DNA of 64,000 bases from Anthoceros angustus (Eukaryota; Streptophyta; Anthocerotopsida; Anthocerotales; Anthocerotaceae), in assembly GCA_010909165.1 (NCBI GenBank), contig VJWM01000106.1, positions 124,001 to 188,000 of the forward strand. Reading direction: 5' to 3'. Below, one piece after another: positions 32,666-44,775 of the stretch. How positions within the stretch are numbered: the first letter of the stretch is position 1; the number at the start of each line of letters is the position of its first letter. The notes beneath the pieces were generated by a model. It did not search any database and was not told the origin of the DNA. It worked only from the letters and a program-made list of their open reading frames with translations. The translations under genes were made by a program, and so were the position numbers.

Positions 32666-33619
32666 CTGTGGTGTAGAGGCGGGGCCAGGCATCTGACCAG
32701 AACCGGAGACCCGTGGGGTTCCGATGCGGCAGATTATAGGTAGGTATTCACGCTCCGGGTCTGGGTCTTGGTGACGTAAAAGGCTAAGTCTGTGGCGGCG
32801 TAAAAGGCGAGTAATAGCGAAGCGTAAAAGGCGTGCGAAGGTAATGGCAATGCAGGAACCTACGGCGATTCTACCCCGGGCAGCGAGACATCCTCCCGCC
32901 CAGTGGCTACTCTCGACGTCGCGGGCCGGAGGGAAGGTCATTCTTCTTCGTGACCTCGCGACGGTTCGCGATCTCGCTCGGCGGCTATCCGCGCTACCCA
33001 CAGGCCGGCAGAACTCGCCTTGGCTCCACCGCCGTGGTTGGGCGGCCAGCAGCGGTGTGGAAGAAGCGGTAGAATGTCGTGGCACAATTTCCAACGTGAC
33101 GAGAAAGCCAGTGATGGGACCAGAAAAGCGTGGCGGAGATGTATGAACCTTGGCGTGGCTTAAGTGGAGCTGGCTGTCGTCGCTAGCGATACCCGACCGG
33201 GCCCTAGGTTTGGAGGAAGTGGAGGGAGCTCGAGTGGAAGCGGTAGCGCTTGACATCTTGTTGTAGCGGTTTGAGGCCGTTTAGCAGTCGCTTCGTCGCA
33301 GAATCACATGAGAAGATCTTGGCGTGATTGCTATACAGGATTCGCTCGGGAAAGAGCTTGAGGGGAGGATCCCACGGGAGGTGGGTGAGTGGAGGGTCCT
33401 CGTGAGGCGATTTTACAATAGCGCGGTGGAAAAATTAGTGGTCCGGGAGCCTAGGGTGAGGAGGAAAGGTGGAGGCGGGCGAGGAGGCAATCTTTGGTAG
33501 GGGCCAGCGGCGGCCTTGGCCAGTCGTCAGCAGTGGTGATGCATCGGTTTCTGTGGATAGGCGGGTGGTGATGTGGAGTCGTTTATCTCACTACATGTCT
33601 ATCCAAGCAAAGCATTGAT
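32666..33619. other. GC-rich DNA related to the element family, no gene
   Basis: Plus-strand sequence at 32.84-33.0 kb (GAAGGAAGGTCATT-type motif with nearby GTGACCTCGCGAC) resembles 20.94-21.0 kb in block (ii). This is probably another partial copy in plus orientation. No coding motif was recognised. Confidence 0.35.
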
Positions 33620-33955
33620 TGCTCAATACAAAATCTTTTTTCAAGTAGCAGCCAAACCAACTTAAGTAAAATATTAAAAAAAAATTGAATATCTCAAGGT
33701 AATCGTGCTTAGTATAAATTCTTTTTCTATTACTGCTAAACTAACAAAAAGAAAATTTTTAGTAAAATATGTGAAGTCTACATCTTGTCTACCAAGCATC
33801 TTATTGCTAATTCAAAAATCCTTTTTCGTGTAGGTTTAGTTGTCAAATCAACTTAATATGACATTTTTAAAAAACAAGAAATTGAACATCTTAAGTCAAT
33901 CTTGCTCATTCAAAAATCCTTTTTCTATTGCTGCCAATCCAACTTAATATGAAAG
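33620..33955. repeat. degenerate ~95-bp tandem repeat, ~4 copies
   Basis: The motif TCAAAAATCCTTTTTCTATT with CCAACTTAATATGA recurs in diverged form at about 33622, 33714, 33809 and 33903. It is AT-rich and non-coding. Confidence 0.6.
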
Positions 33956-35229
33956 TTGTATCTTCCTTACGGTTTTCTATACGTTCACACTTTTCAACTC
34001 CCACTTTCCTCTTCCCAAGCTTAACTTGAAGTTCTTTCTTTGAATGCTCCAATTTTTCTGTCTCAATTATATGTTGATCTCCTTATGAAACATGTAAACA
34101 CTAATAGCAAATTAACATTTTAAAATTGCTCTAAGAGCATGAACTTACCCACAAGTAATCAATAGCTTACATTCAGCCCTTTTTATGGTGGCATCTCTAT
34201 AAGCCATAGCAAAGGCACCTAGAAGCACCTACCCCAGGACCATAATGCAACCATGCAGGCTAAAATATGCATGGGCTTGGGTGACATAGATAAGTTTGAT
34301 GTATGTTGCTCAGGGAAATATCATCATCAAGTGAAGCATGGAGCGGCCCACTAGCTAATCTACCCAAGCCCTGCTCATACTCAAAAAGTGGCTCCACATC
34401 AAACCATGCCACAATCCTCTCAAAGTCATCCTTTGTCAAATAAGCTTTCTTGGAAATCATACATGAACAAGATTTCCTCTTATAACCGTTACTGGTACTA
34501 GCAAGTTGAAAAGGTGCAGGGATTGGAGACAGGGCTTGGAATCATTTTCATATTGAAGATGGCACAAAACCTTATGGTGACCGGAATGTCAAATGCAAGT
34601 CTTAAAGTATTCACTCAAGCAAAAAAAAATGGTATTCAAGTGTTCACTAGTACTCCCTCAAGAAAATATGCTCCCTCTTGTGTGCGGTCCCTCCTTCCTA
34701 TTTAAAATGTTTGCACCATGTAGAATTCACTAGGTTACTTTGGCTTAAAAGAACATATATTTTATTTATCTTTTATGACTAAGAATTATTTTAAATACAA
34801 TCGTGTTTAATTTTATCTACCCAAAACCATGAATCGCTTAATAGCTGCAGACTCCCTATAGCGCTTGCCTCCACGAGATGCATGAATTCTCGGTATATCT
34901 CGGGACCCCATTTCTTTACGCTCCCCTAGGGCGCCTCGCGCAGAACTCCTGAGGAAGGAGCCTAGACTTTGTTCCTTTTTCTTCCCCAGTGATGTCTCCG
35001 TCGCTCTAGAGGTGGGAATTCATGTCACCAGGAGGTTGCCTCTTGGTTCCGCGGTTTCGGACTGAGAACTGGCGAGCTCTTCAGGAAGAGGGGGACTGAC
35101 GAGCTCTTCAGGAAAAGGGGGTCGATCGACATTGGAGTCAGCTAAGCTTGATCAGGTTTGTTAAGACCTTGTGAAGGCGCGTCTCAAAAGGTGCCTCCTC
35201 TTGGTCGCCGAAACATGCTATAGGCTGCC
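33956..35229. other. AT-rich then mixed intergenic DNA, no gene recognised
   Basis: A 66-codon minus-strand frame (34260-34460, with KAYLTKDDFERIVAWFDVEP) looks protein-like but matches nothing I know. From about 34.9 kb GC rises and reverse-transcriptase-related sequence begins to appear. Confidence 0.35.
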
Positions 35230-36330
35230 AGGGCCCTTGTGGGCCGGTGGCTCCGGCGTCCGAGGAGACTATTGCTGCTCTTCAGGCCCTTCACCCAGCT
35301 CCAGATGTCCCCATCCTACCAGATATCTTGGAGTTTATGGCTAAGGCCCTTACATTTTGAGACAGTGGTTTTGGTCGCCCTAACTCACAGCCAGCAGCTT
35401 TCTTAATTGGTCATCACACAGTCTATGATCACCTTCTCTCATAAGGATCCCTCTAGTGGTTTTTTAGAGCTCTTTATCTTGGCGGCGGCAGTGGCGCGGG
35501 GGAAAACCCCCAATCGGATTTCATAGGTGTTGGGGACCAGCAGGCTTTTGGTTATGGAGAAGCCCACTTGGGAGGTGCGCCCGATCGCCGTGGAAGAGGT
35601 GTTCCTACGTCTTATTAGATGCAGAATTGTCTCCAGCTCAGGGAGTAATTCCGAGCTCATCTTAGCCCCCATCAATTTAGCATCGCCGCCCCAATGAGTT
35701 TTGGAGTCGAGGTGGTTCTTTAGCTACATCCGAATTGGGTTGCCCTTCAGGTCGATGATGAGAACGCTTTCAACATTGTATCCAGGGCGGCCATCTTCCA
35801 AGAGCTTAAAGACGCAATCGTGCAACTGGCAAGTCTTAATCCTTTTGTTTGCTCTTTCTATGGTTACACGCCTAACCTATATTATCAGCACGGCCCTTCG
35901 ATGGAGGGGGTCTCCGTGCTTAACTCCACAACGGGAACCAGGTAGGGGGATCCCTTGGGGGGAGCTCTCTTTGCTATGGCGCATTTCATGTCAATGACTA
36001 CCTCCTCGGTGTGGGAGTGCCTCTTTCCATCGGTGGCCGATGACACCCACATCCTTGGGCTAGTGGACGAAGTCAAAGATGCTTCGACCTGGAGGAAAAC
36101 CCTGCTCCTTGGCAACTCAGCATCTTGAAGTATAAGGTTTGGTCCCCTTTTCAGAATTTTCGGCCCCTCTTCATTATCTCTGGGTGGGAGGCGGGGGCAA
36201 GGGGCGGGGTGGAGGGAGGTGTGTATTGTTTCTCCATGAGGTCAAAGACTGCGGGTCCTTGGGTCGATTGGGCCCGGAAGGCTTTATCACAGGGAATTTA
36301 TGGATGAATTTATAGTTAAGACACAGTCTA
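35230..36330 (+). pseudogene. retrotransposon reverse transcriptase, N-terminal half, decayed
   Basis: Frame pieces on the plus strand: ETIAALQALHPAPDVPILP, ARGKTPNRIS, LLVMEKPTWEVRPIAVEEVF, LHPNWVALQVD, ENAFNIVSRAAIFQEL, TGTRQGDPLGGALFA and VADDTHILGLVD. WEVRPIAVEEV, RQGDPLG and ADD are the order and spacing of a non-LTR or DIRS-like RT family common in mosses, algae and invertebrates. Stops and frameshifts are frequent. Its C-terminal half appears at 45.7-46.8 kb. Confidence 0.75.
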
Positions 36331-38049
36331 TCAGGATGATCCTAGCCCCTCACATTTTACTTGAGTATGATTTAGAGCTTTACGGATGGATATATACTGT
36401 CTACATCTTTGCCCTCCTATGGGTCTTTTAGATGAGACCTATACGCTCGTATGTCATGACCCGTGAGGGTTATAGAGAGGACAAGACACTTTTTAGAATA
36501 AAAGATCTCGCAAACCTCTAGGTTGGGCGACCCATGAGACCCTTTTCGACATCCAACACGATAGAAGTTGCGGGGGTTAATATACAAAACCCCCCTTAGA
36601 GAGAGGTTGAAGACTTCCCTCTTGTCCCAGATTGGCGCACCGGCGAATATCCCTATTTGAGGAGGGACATAGCGAACATGACCATAGAACGCGTGCGCAT
36701 CTTGTCGTATGTGACAGGCAGGCCTTGGCAGGTGACCCGGTCATGGAAGGATTTTAGGGTCGCGTACCACGCTTTTATTCTCGATTTTGTAAACGCTATG
36801 GATAGTGAAACGACTATGGCACAAAACTGTCCAACCGAGTAAAAGCATGCAGCATAGTAGCGTAGCTTCGCTACTTGTGCTCACTGAAAACAACAAACTA
36901 CTCTCCGCCGAGCGAAGAGGAAACTCCTGTGTCGGCTAATCTAACACTACAAAGAACGTTACGCAGTATTCCTAGTATCCTCCGAACGATATCTATTTCC
37001 TCCAGAGCAAGAGAATCTCCGTGACGTTACCTCGGTCGCTTGCCGCCTCAAGATGTCCCCACGCCGCATCCAAAGTCGTCGCCTCTTCCAAAGTGTTGCC
37101 GTCATTCTCTTCCTTCTCGATCAGAAGACACAACTGGCTTTCATGCGCTGTCACTAATGCACACTTCCTTGGCCCAAATCGAGAGGGTCCTCCATGCGGA
37201 TCAAATGTAAGCTCTTCCTCCGCATTTGGTAACACTTCAAACCCATGAATGCGCTGGGAATATAACCCGCGCATCTCATGTCCGCTATGGCAACGCAGCA
37301 ATAACTCAATGCAGCAGATAGTTGTGCCACTCCAACATGCATCAACCACCCACTCTCCTTCTTTGGAAAATGCCTCACAACGTCCGTGATAAGGCCCGGT
37401 GCTAGGCACACCACACGCTTGTCGTGAGATAAGTATACATGCTTCTTCACAACCGTGTCGTGAGTAATGACGGATCTCCCATTATTGAATCTCCTCGCGA
37501 TTTCCGGAGCATGTTGGCCTTGTCTCTTGAACATTCTTCCTTCACACACCAGTGATGGCGTACTCCAATGTTTCACGCCCACCCCTGGCATGTTCGTCTT
37601 GTCCCAAACGAAGGACACCATCCCACCTTTTCGCACCACTTTCTCATACATTCTCCGATGTGGGAGTCCTCCACTCCATGCATCACAATAAAGCGGAATT
37701 CCTCGCTTGTCTTCTCCGAAAAACTCTCGAACACCGATGACATCATACTCCGTTAATTCTTGTATCCATTGGGCCTATATTGAAGCCCCACATCCATCAC
37801 GAAAGGGAGTATCGGGCGCGTAATAGCCACGCATGTCCAGCACGCGGGTCTCAACTGACATCGAACTTGAGAGTCGATCTGGACGTTGAAAACAAATAGC
37901 CCGTCTTCCATATCTTTGTCCGCTAAGGCCCTTCGCTCAATTTCCAGCCCTTTCCGCTTGTTTACCTCAAAATGAAGTGCTGGAAATCTTGAAGCCGGAA
38001 AAGTTGTCGATGTCTTTTAATTGCTGCATAAAACCCAAAACGTAAGGAC

Positions 38050-38345
38050 ATAAGGGCTTGCCACATGTGGAGGGCGCACCGGCGCCATCGACGACACATC
38101 TGGAGGCGCCCGGCTTGACAAAACCCTTCATGCTCACACAGGGCGGCGGCGCGCACGCCGCACCATGTCGGGGCGCGGCTGCGGCGCACCGCATCATGCA
38201 GCGTGTGGCGCCGGCGGCGCCCCGCCATCCATCAGGGCGCCGGCCGGCGCCCGCATCCATCCGTGGAGGGCGCGCCCGGCGCGCCGGCCGCGGCCGCCCG
38301 GCCGCCAGGCGGAGGCGCCGGCCGGCCGCCTCCATCAAATGGTAA
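38050..38345. repeat. GC-rich island built of GGCGCC/GGCCGG motifs
   Basis: Extremely GC-rich, with overlapping self-complementary words such as GGCGCCGGCCGGCGCC, inside otherwise moderate-GC transposon DNA. A similar island lies at 39.80-39.98 kb and a smaller one at 43.05-43.17 kb. These are probably small inserted elements. Confidence 0.5.
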
Positions 38346-39799
38346 AGGAAAAATTCGGTCAAGGGAAGATTTACCTTTCCAAAACTGTTTGAAACCGCGA
38401 TCATAGCGTCCGTTGAATGTGGGTATTCTTCCGGACTTCCTCAAACGATGTGCTCAAGATGCTTCGCCATAGCAACTTGGATGATATGCGACTTCTTCGC
38501 AAAGTGATGTCGCCCTCCATGCCTTTCGGTCTATCGACCAGCTAATACTTTTCTTGTAAGTAATATCTGTGTCCACACTGCCTGCGGTATACCTGGAAAG
38601 CCTTCCATGGCTTTGCTAGCATGTCCTTGACTTCACATATATGTTGCAACCTTGGGAATCTTCCCGACCTTCCGCTTTTCCTTTGCCCTTCTTGCTTGTA
38701 CTGCCTGGTGTCTTTTTTACAACTCCCCACCTCCCACTTGTAAATATTTTGTCAATATTCTCCCAAATTCTCCTTCTTGCTTTGCAATACAAAGTATATG
38801 AGTCCTGTTATCCACCTTGTTTTGCTTGTAAACGCTGCCTTCTCTCCCTCGTCAGTCAATGAGGCCCAACCTTGTACAAATTGAATTTCCATGCCATAGT
38901 CATATGCACCCTTCACGCTTGGCAATAAGCGCTCATCACGGAGATACCGACCGCTCGATGAAAGACATTTTCTTCTCTTGTCCGACATAATATTGTCTCG
39001 TAGCTAGAACCCGCATCTCTCAAGTGTGAGACCGCAGACACGTGAGCCTCGACATCGAAACCGTTTTTCGTGCCATATCACCAAATGCTTCATCGCCGCA
39101 AAAGTGTGATTCCGCCAAGTACTCCCATGACATAAGTTTTTGCCCGAATCGTTGCCAATCCAGGCTTCCATGTTGTATTCCGCCGGTCTATCATACATGT
39201 GAGGCAATACGCCTTCCTCTATTCTCCCTTCGATATGACCCGGGCCAAGTAATTCGTCCATGCTTCGTCAACCTTCCGTATCTGCATCCGAGTGATATGC
39301 GGCCGCCTTAGATTCTCCAGCTTCACCAAGATTGTCCTAACAACTTTCTTCGCATACGCGATTCCTTACACGGGTTAAAGGGTCTTCATCTCTCACCGCT
39401 TCTAACCTCTCCTCATCCGCTGGGACATGAACCGCGCAATGGGTGCCACCCTCCTAAGCTTCCAATCGTCCGGACTTTTCTTTTCTTGAGGACCCCGATC
39501 ATCGCTATGGGCCCTCTTCGTGAAATCTGGGAAGTCCTTTCCCTTTTCCTCTACCATGCATGATAGTCATCGGATTCCCCTACCGCCATGTCCATGGCAT
39601 CGGCCCTCGCGCCTAGCTCCCTCCCTCACTTCCCCACATGCTTCATGCTCCTCCGAGAGGTGCTCCAGGCCCGCCCCTCCTCCCTGCATGGCCTCTCCTG
39701 CTTGCCCACCAGGGCGAGGTGGAACCCCTCACCTCGGGCCGGCCCCTCCTCCTCCGCATGGCCTCTCCCTATTTGCCCGACACATGGGCCAAGGGAGGA

Positions 39800-39980
39800 A
39801 CCCCACACCTTGGGCGCCGCGGCCGGCGCCTTCCACGGTCTGCGGCGCCTTCCCCCCTCGCCAGGCGCGCCGGCGCCCGCCCCTCCTCCCTTGCAAACCC
39901 TATGAACCGCTTAGGGTCCGGCCGGCAACTCTGGCGAGTGGTGCGGCCGGGCCGGCGGCCGCCACTGGACCCCTCGTGGG
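39800..39980. repeat. second GGCGCC/GGCCGG-rich island
   Basis: Same composition and word content as 38050-38345 (GCCGCGGCCGGCGCC, GGCGCGCCGGCGCC). It interrupts the decayed minus-strand frames. Confidence 0.45.
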
Positions 39981-41109
39981 GCTCTGTTGCACATCCATGG
40001 AATTTCACGATATTCCATAAACAGTTCGCATCTCCTCTTCACCTGCATCCGAATACACATCGTCATCATCCGAATGGCCTAACATGTCCGGATCGTCGTC
40101 TTCATCGGATGGACCAAGCTCGCTTTCACCGATGTCTCATCATCCCCTCCATTTCCGCTATCCGAGAACTGCGAATAGACATAGCCCGCCTATGTGCTAA
40201 AACGCTTTGTGTGAGCTCGCAGACAGTAATGAAACTTTTGCCCATCTGCTGCAAACCAACATGGATGGACAAGATAAGCCACACGGATGCACATTACGCT
40301 TAGCGAAACCCAAGAACATGCCACCCAAATGCACTCACCGATGTCTCTTGCCGATCGAATAACTCGATCAAGCGTGAAGGTGCACATTTCTTAAAGATCA
40401 ACCCCGCAAATGTCACGTGGAACAATCAGAGGCTGTGGGTTTGGATGCAATGTCGTGAAGTCTTGCGGCTTCCTCACCACAAGGAGTTGTGCTTGCCCTC
40501 ATGTCATGTCCAATGTTGCCCAAATCACCCCACGCTCGGGCTCGATTGATTAGGCAAAGCATCTTTGTATCCCACCACCCACAACTTGAGAGGTGTCCAA
40601 AACGCATCCTCGTCCTCGGTTCCTCTTCACGCAAATCATCCAATTCTTCTCAACAACGCGAATACTGCATACTACCGCCACCTCCGAAATGCATAGTCTC
40701 CTCGTAGTTGAAGGGCGATTGAATCGAAGGCGCGCGCACACTTCTCGCCTTCATCACCCCACCTACGCCTCGCGTGGTGCTTGCCTTTCCGAGTTGTGTG
40801 AGCCCTCCCACCACTCGCCCCTCCGTGGAATTCGCTCCGATTTGGGAGGTTGCTCATACCGCCGCCACGGATGCACTCGCCTTGTGGCGCACTAGGCCGC
40901 ACCACATCCTCTGTCGCCGCCGTCTGCTTCTTGCTTCCTCCCTTCCGCTTGGGCAAAGGGAGGTCCTGTTCAGGCTCAAAGGCATTCTTCTCCTTCCTGC
41001 TACGCCTCCCAGATGCCATCTCGATTCAGCGATCGCGCTCACCGTCCGAAAATGTAACGAGTAGCGGGTTAAGGGAGAGACAGCGGCTGTAGATTAGCGG
41101 CCCTCCTTG

Positions 41110-41153
41110 CGATCACAGCGCACACACACCTCGATCACAGCGCACACACACAG
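41110..41153. repeat. two tandem 22-bp repeats
   Basis: CGATCACAGCGCACACACAC occurs twice, 22 bp apart, in the spacer between the two divergent decayed genes. That is a position where promoter elements would be expected. Confidence 0.8.
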
Positions 41154-42329
41154 TCGGAGACGCGGGGCGCAACTTCCAGAGAGTGAACAAGTGGAAAAGA
41201 ATTGCTGACTCAAGGGCCGGCCCCCGTCAGAGATTAAGTTGGCTCTCTTTTCGTATTAGGGCTTGCAGGTTTTATAGGCATAAGGGTGATATATGTGATA
41301 TAAGGCATAGGTATATTTGTCCTGATTGGATATCCGGTGTATTTGCATCGGATCGTAAACCACATCTGGGATTCCCTTTGCCATGTGCGATATTAAACAC
41401 CGTGGTGGCGGCGCGCGTGAAAGGGCTGTCGACATTGCGGCGCCGCACAATCCCGTGTGTGCTCATACATCTTTGTTCTATAAGGCCGGACATTGGGGAC
41501 CTCCAGCAGTAGCTTTCTTCAACGCGGCGGTCGCTATTGTTCCATTGTCTGCAGAAGCGTTCTCCATAGCGCCTATTCCCCCAGCGAGTTGTAGCCCTTC
41601 GATGTTACAAGCGACGCACACACCAGAAGACGAAGAGGTCTGCGGCTACCCGTGTCATTGAAATGCACATGTGCACGCCATTCAATCCATACACGCTAAC
41701 GGTTGGGTGTTTGGAGAGAAGAGCAGATGGCAGCAGAGGCTGCCCACCACAATCGGGAGGCGCACGCAGCTTCCATATATGGGCAGCGATCCGGACAACC
41801 CATCCAGCGGCAATGTTGGTGGAATCGCAGCCCCCACCGGAGGTAAGGTTAGACGCTTTGGGTTTCATTGGCATAGCTGTTTTCCCCAACTTTTCTCATC
41901 ACGTGTGGTGGGAACCATGCATGTAGGTAAAAGGAGTGGAGGTGGAATTCCACTTTTGAAGCCGGTGGTATCGCCAACTATCCTCGTCTGCCACCGAACT
42001 AACCTTAACTTATATGCGGCAATTAGGAGAAGTCCTTCCGTGGAAGATATGGGGAATATGTAGCGTACCGCCGACAAAATGGCGGAACCCAATCGCAATT
42101 TAAGACGAGGATTGTTCCCTCTGCGACGGAGATCATGAGGCGAAGCATTGCACCATGAAGATGAGGGCAGCGACGATGTCTCTGTATGACACGATCGTGG
42201 AATTCCCTCCGCTATTACATTCCAAGCAAAACCTTTGAGCGATTCATTGCATCGAGAAATCGCGTGGAAGATGCATGCGGGAGGAGGGCTTGGCGTGCCT
42301 TTGCGAAGAAGTGATGACGCAATCACTGG

Positions 42330-44775
42330 AGAGTTTCGGCCATCGAATCAAATGTGTGTTCGAAATTGACAAAAGAAAAATTCCAAGAACATCGGTATAG
42401 GTTCCTACGCATGGGACGTCAAGAGCAAGAGACACACCTTGAGTCCCTGTTAAAGGTGGTAAGTGATGGCGGAGTTCATACAAAGGTTCAACCCCACCTT
42501 GTTGGTGCGACATCTTCGATGTTGCCTACGAGCATTTAGGCGGGTTTTCGTGGTCACAAGCGATATGAAGAGTGAAAAGGTGCGCCGCAACTGGGATAAC
42601 CAGAGACCAAATCCATCACAACCGCCGGATCATCACAGGATGCACTTGCGTGGATGGACAACGTTTTCATGTCCATGGCGGAGCGGCTCCCCAACGCCAG
42701 TATACAATCTTCCGGACACGCATAAGCGGAGCTATGGGCCCAGTACAAGCGACAATGTGAGCGGTCACAAACAAGGGCTATGACATATGCCTGGTTTCTA
42801 AGGCTCTGGAAGGTGCACTTCAGCAGTGTTAAGATACCTAAGTCCAACAGGTTTTCTACGTGTGCGATATGCGCAGGGTTAAAGGCAACCATTCGGAACA
42901 CTTTTTCAAAGGTGGATCAAGGTATGGCATCCCTTCCCAGTCCATTCCCTTCCCTATTTCTGCGTTGGCTATGTGGCAGTGATGTCAAGATAGCCATAGT
43001 TGGGAGCGCGGCGGCCGCGCCTCCCAACTATGGCTATCTTGACATCACCGATAGTGCGTGCGCAAGGAATGGTGAGGAGGAGGCGGCCGTCACGCCTCCT
43101 CCCCACGAGAGAGGAGAGAGGGAGGGTTTAGAGAGGAGAGGCGCCGGCGGCCGCGCCTCCCCTCCCTTCTAAGTTGATTGTACCGATGGGCGGCTTGTAG
43201 ATGCTAAAGAAACGTACATTGTTTGGTGCGAGAAATATCAACATGCGCTTGAGGCACATCGCGAGCTATCGCAGAGCGTGCCAAAATGGCCAAACACCGA
43301 CGAAAAGCTACGTTGAGCCCCACAAGTACATGTTACTCGCTATTGATGGGATGGACCAAAAGAAAACGGAGATCCCACATTTTTACGGCCAAAGAATTTA
43401 AGTGAGGAGTGCCGCATAGTGCATGTGGTGGGCTGCATGGTTCATAACTATACATATAAAGCGAGATATTTGCACTATGCAAACCTTGAACGATGCAAAT
43501 CTAACGATATGCATCATCCAAGATGTTCACAATTATGAAGGATATTGCCTAAAGTCTTGTACTTGCATTGGACAATACTTGTCGAGAGAACAAAAATCAA
43601 CTTCTTTTGCATATCCGAATATGTTAGTAGACATGGGTACATTTCGGAAGGTGAAGGTGGGCTTTACGCTAGTGGGGCACACACACGATTGACGATGTTT
43701 TCACGGTTTAAAGCCCGAACAAGGAAGCGCACACATTGCACGCGCTATCCGATATTCTCGGAAAAGCATACACACCAACTCCGGCGTGAAAATTCTCACC
43801 GAGGTCCGGACTTGGTCATATGTGGCCCATCGAAGAGGAGATGGTCGGCTATCGTACACCAGGAACGAATAACCTTCGCTCCAACACCGGTTTAAGATAA
43901 CACGGGAGGACAAGGCGGAGCGAGGTCTAGTCACGTTATTCAAGCAAGCAATATTCGACATCTCCGCTATGGGAGACTCAAGGAGGCTTGGAGTTCTTGA
44001 AGTTCGTCGTCTAATGACATCACAAAGATCACCTCTCCTAGCACCGCGGTCTAGGGACAAAAGGCTCACTTCGGTTTAAAGGCAGGAGGTGTGGCCCATC
44101 TTAAAGAAGGGCTCTCGGCTTGCGTGCATATATTGCCGCAGATGAACATTTGTGGTGGGAGGCCTTGGGAGGACCAGCATGAGATTGCGGTTATCGTGGA
44201 GAACAACATTGGCTGGCGCTCAAAAGCCACGGAAATGGTTTTCTAGGTCGGACGTTGAAGATCTGATGCCTTTGCGCTTACCAAATGAAAGCCTCGACGA
44301 AGCATTATTGAGGGAGCTTCCACGGCGTGATATGTACTTGGGGCTTACCAAGTGGCTCGACACAGAAGAAATGGAGCGAATGGCGATGTGGTGAGATTGG
44401 AAATGGAATGTTCATCGCAATTCCATGCTTGACGGATACGCACAACTGACCTTTTGGATAGGAAGAGTGGTGGAAGTGAAACATGATGCTTTACGTCCGA
44501 GTCTGATGGTCCACTGGTACAGGACGGAACATACTGACACTTTCGAAGGGCGATATGTTGAGGAGTACATCGTCCGCGGACAAGGGCCCAAGCATCGGGG
44601 GGAGAAGTCATCAAGGCAAGGGTCAAAGACCGTGTTCCCAAAAAACATACAAGAGATTTACATCAATGATACAGTAATATTGTACTATGGTTTCAACCTT
44701 ACTACGCGGAAGCATTTATACGCCAAAGACAAAAGGGCTATAAAGGAGAAGCTAAGCGAGATACGGCTTGATTGA
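42330..44775 (+). pseudogene. DUF7869-like transposase, decayed
   Basis: Plus-strand frames in family order. KIPKSNRFSTCAIC (CxxC knuckle, near 42.85 kb) is followed by CEKYQHALEAHRELSQ (43.23 kb), LLAIDGMDQKKTEIPHFYG (43.34-43.39 kb) and VLYLHWTILVERTKINFF (43.56 kb, where the family has an LDN motif). VKVGFTLVGHTHD with TMFSRF (43.65-43.71 kb) and a C-terminal module at 44425-44775 follow (FWIGRVVEVKHDAL, VHWYRTEHTD, VILYYGFNLTTRKHLYAKD). From memory, DGMDQ with LVGHTHED and SRF characterises the DUF7869 transposase-like proteins of mosses, lycophytes and animals. Several frameshifts are present. Confidence 0.6.
42979..43048. repeat. perfect 28-bp inverted repeat with GC-rich spacer
   Basis: The left arm 42979-43006 and right arm 43021-43048 are perfectly complementary (core AAGATAGCCATAGTTGGGAG). 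A 14-base all-GC spacer separates them. The hairpin lies inside the decayed transposase region, upstream of a GC-rich island. Confidence 0.93.

Larger units (their letters stand above)
36993..41019 (-). pseudogene. unrecognised decayed gene, minus strand
   Basis: Several minus-strand frames in series look protein-like. 40672-41019 starts MASGRRSRKEKNAFEPEQDL (basic, low-complexity). Near 40350 is KKCAPSRLIELFDRQ, and an acidic stretch lies near 40.1 kb. 39004-39261 contains RPAEYNMEAWIGNDSGK, and 38752-38988 contains GWASLTDEGEKAAF. 36993-37651 is a 165-codon frame with FVWDKTNMPGVGVKHW and RFNNGRSVITHDTVVKK. Frames are broken by stops and by two GC-rich islands. I recognise no domain. It diverges from the transposase-like gene on the other strand and could be its partner. 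Confidence 0.4.

Noticed and set aside
32654-33256. 200-codon minus-strand frame
   Set aside because: Lies in element-derived GC-rich DNA, no motif; homologous DNA in block (ii) does not keep the frame.
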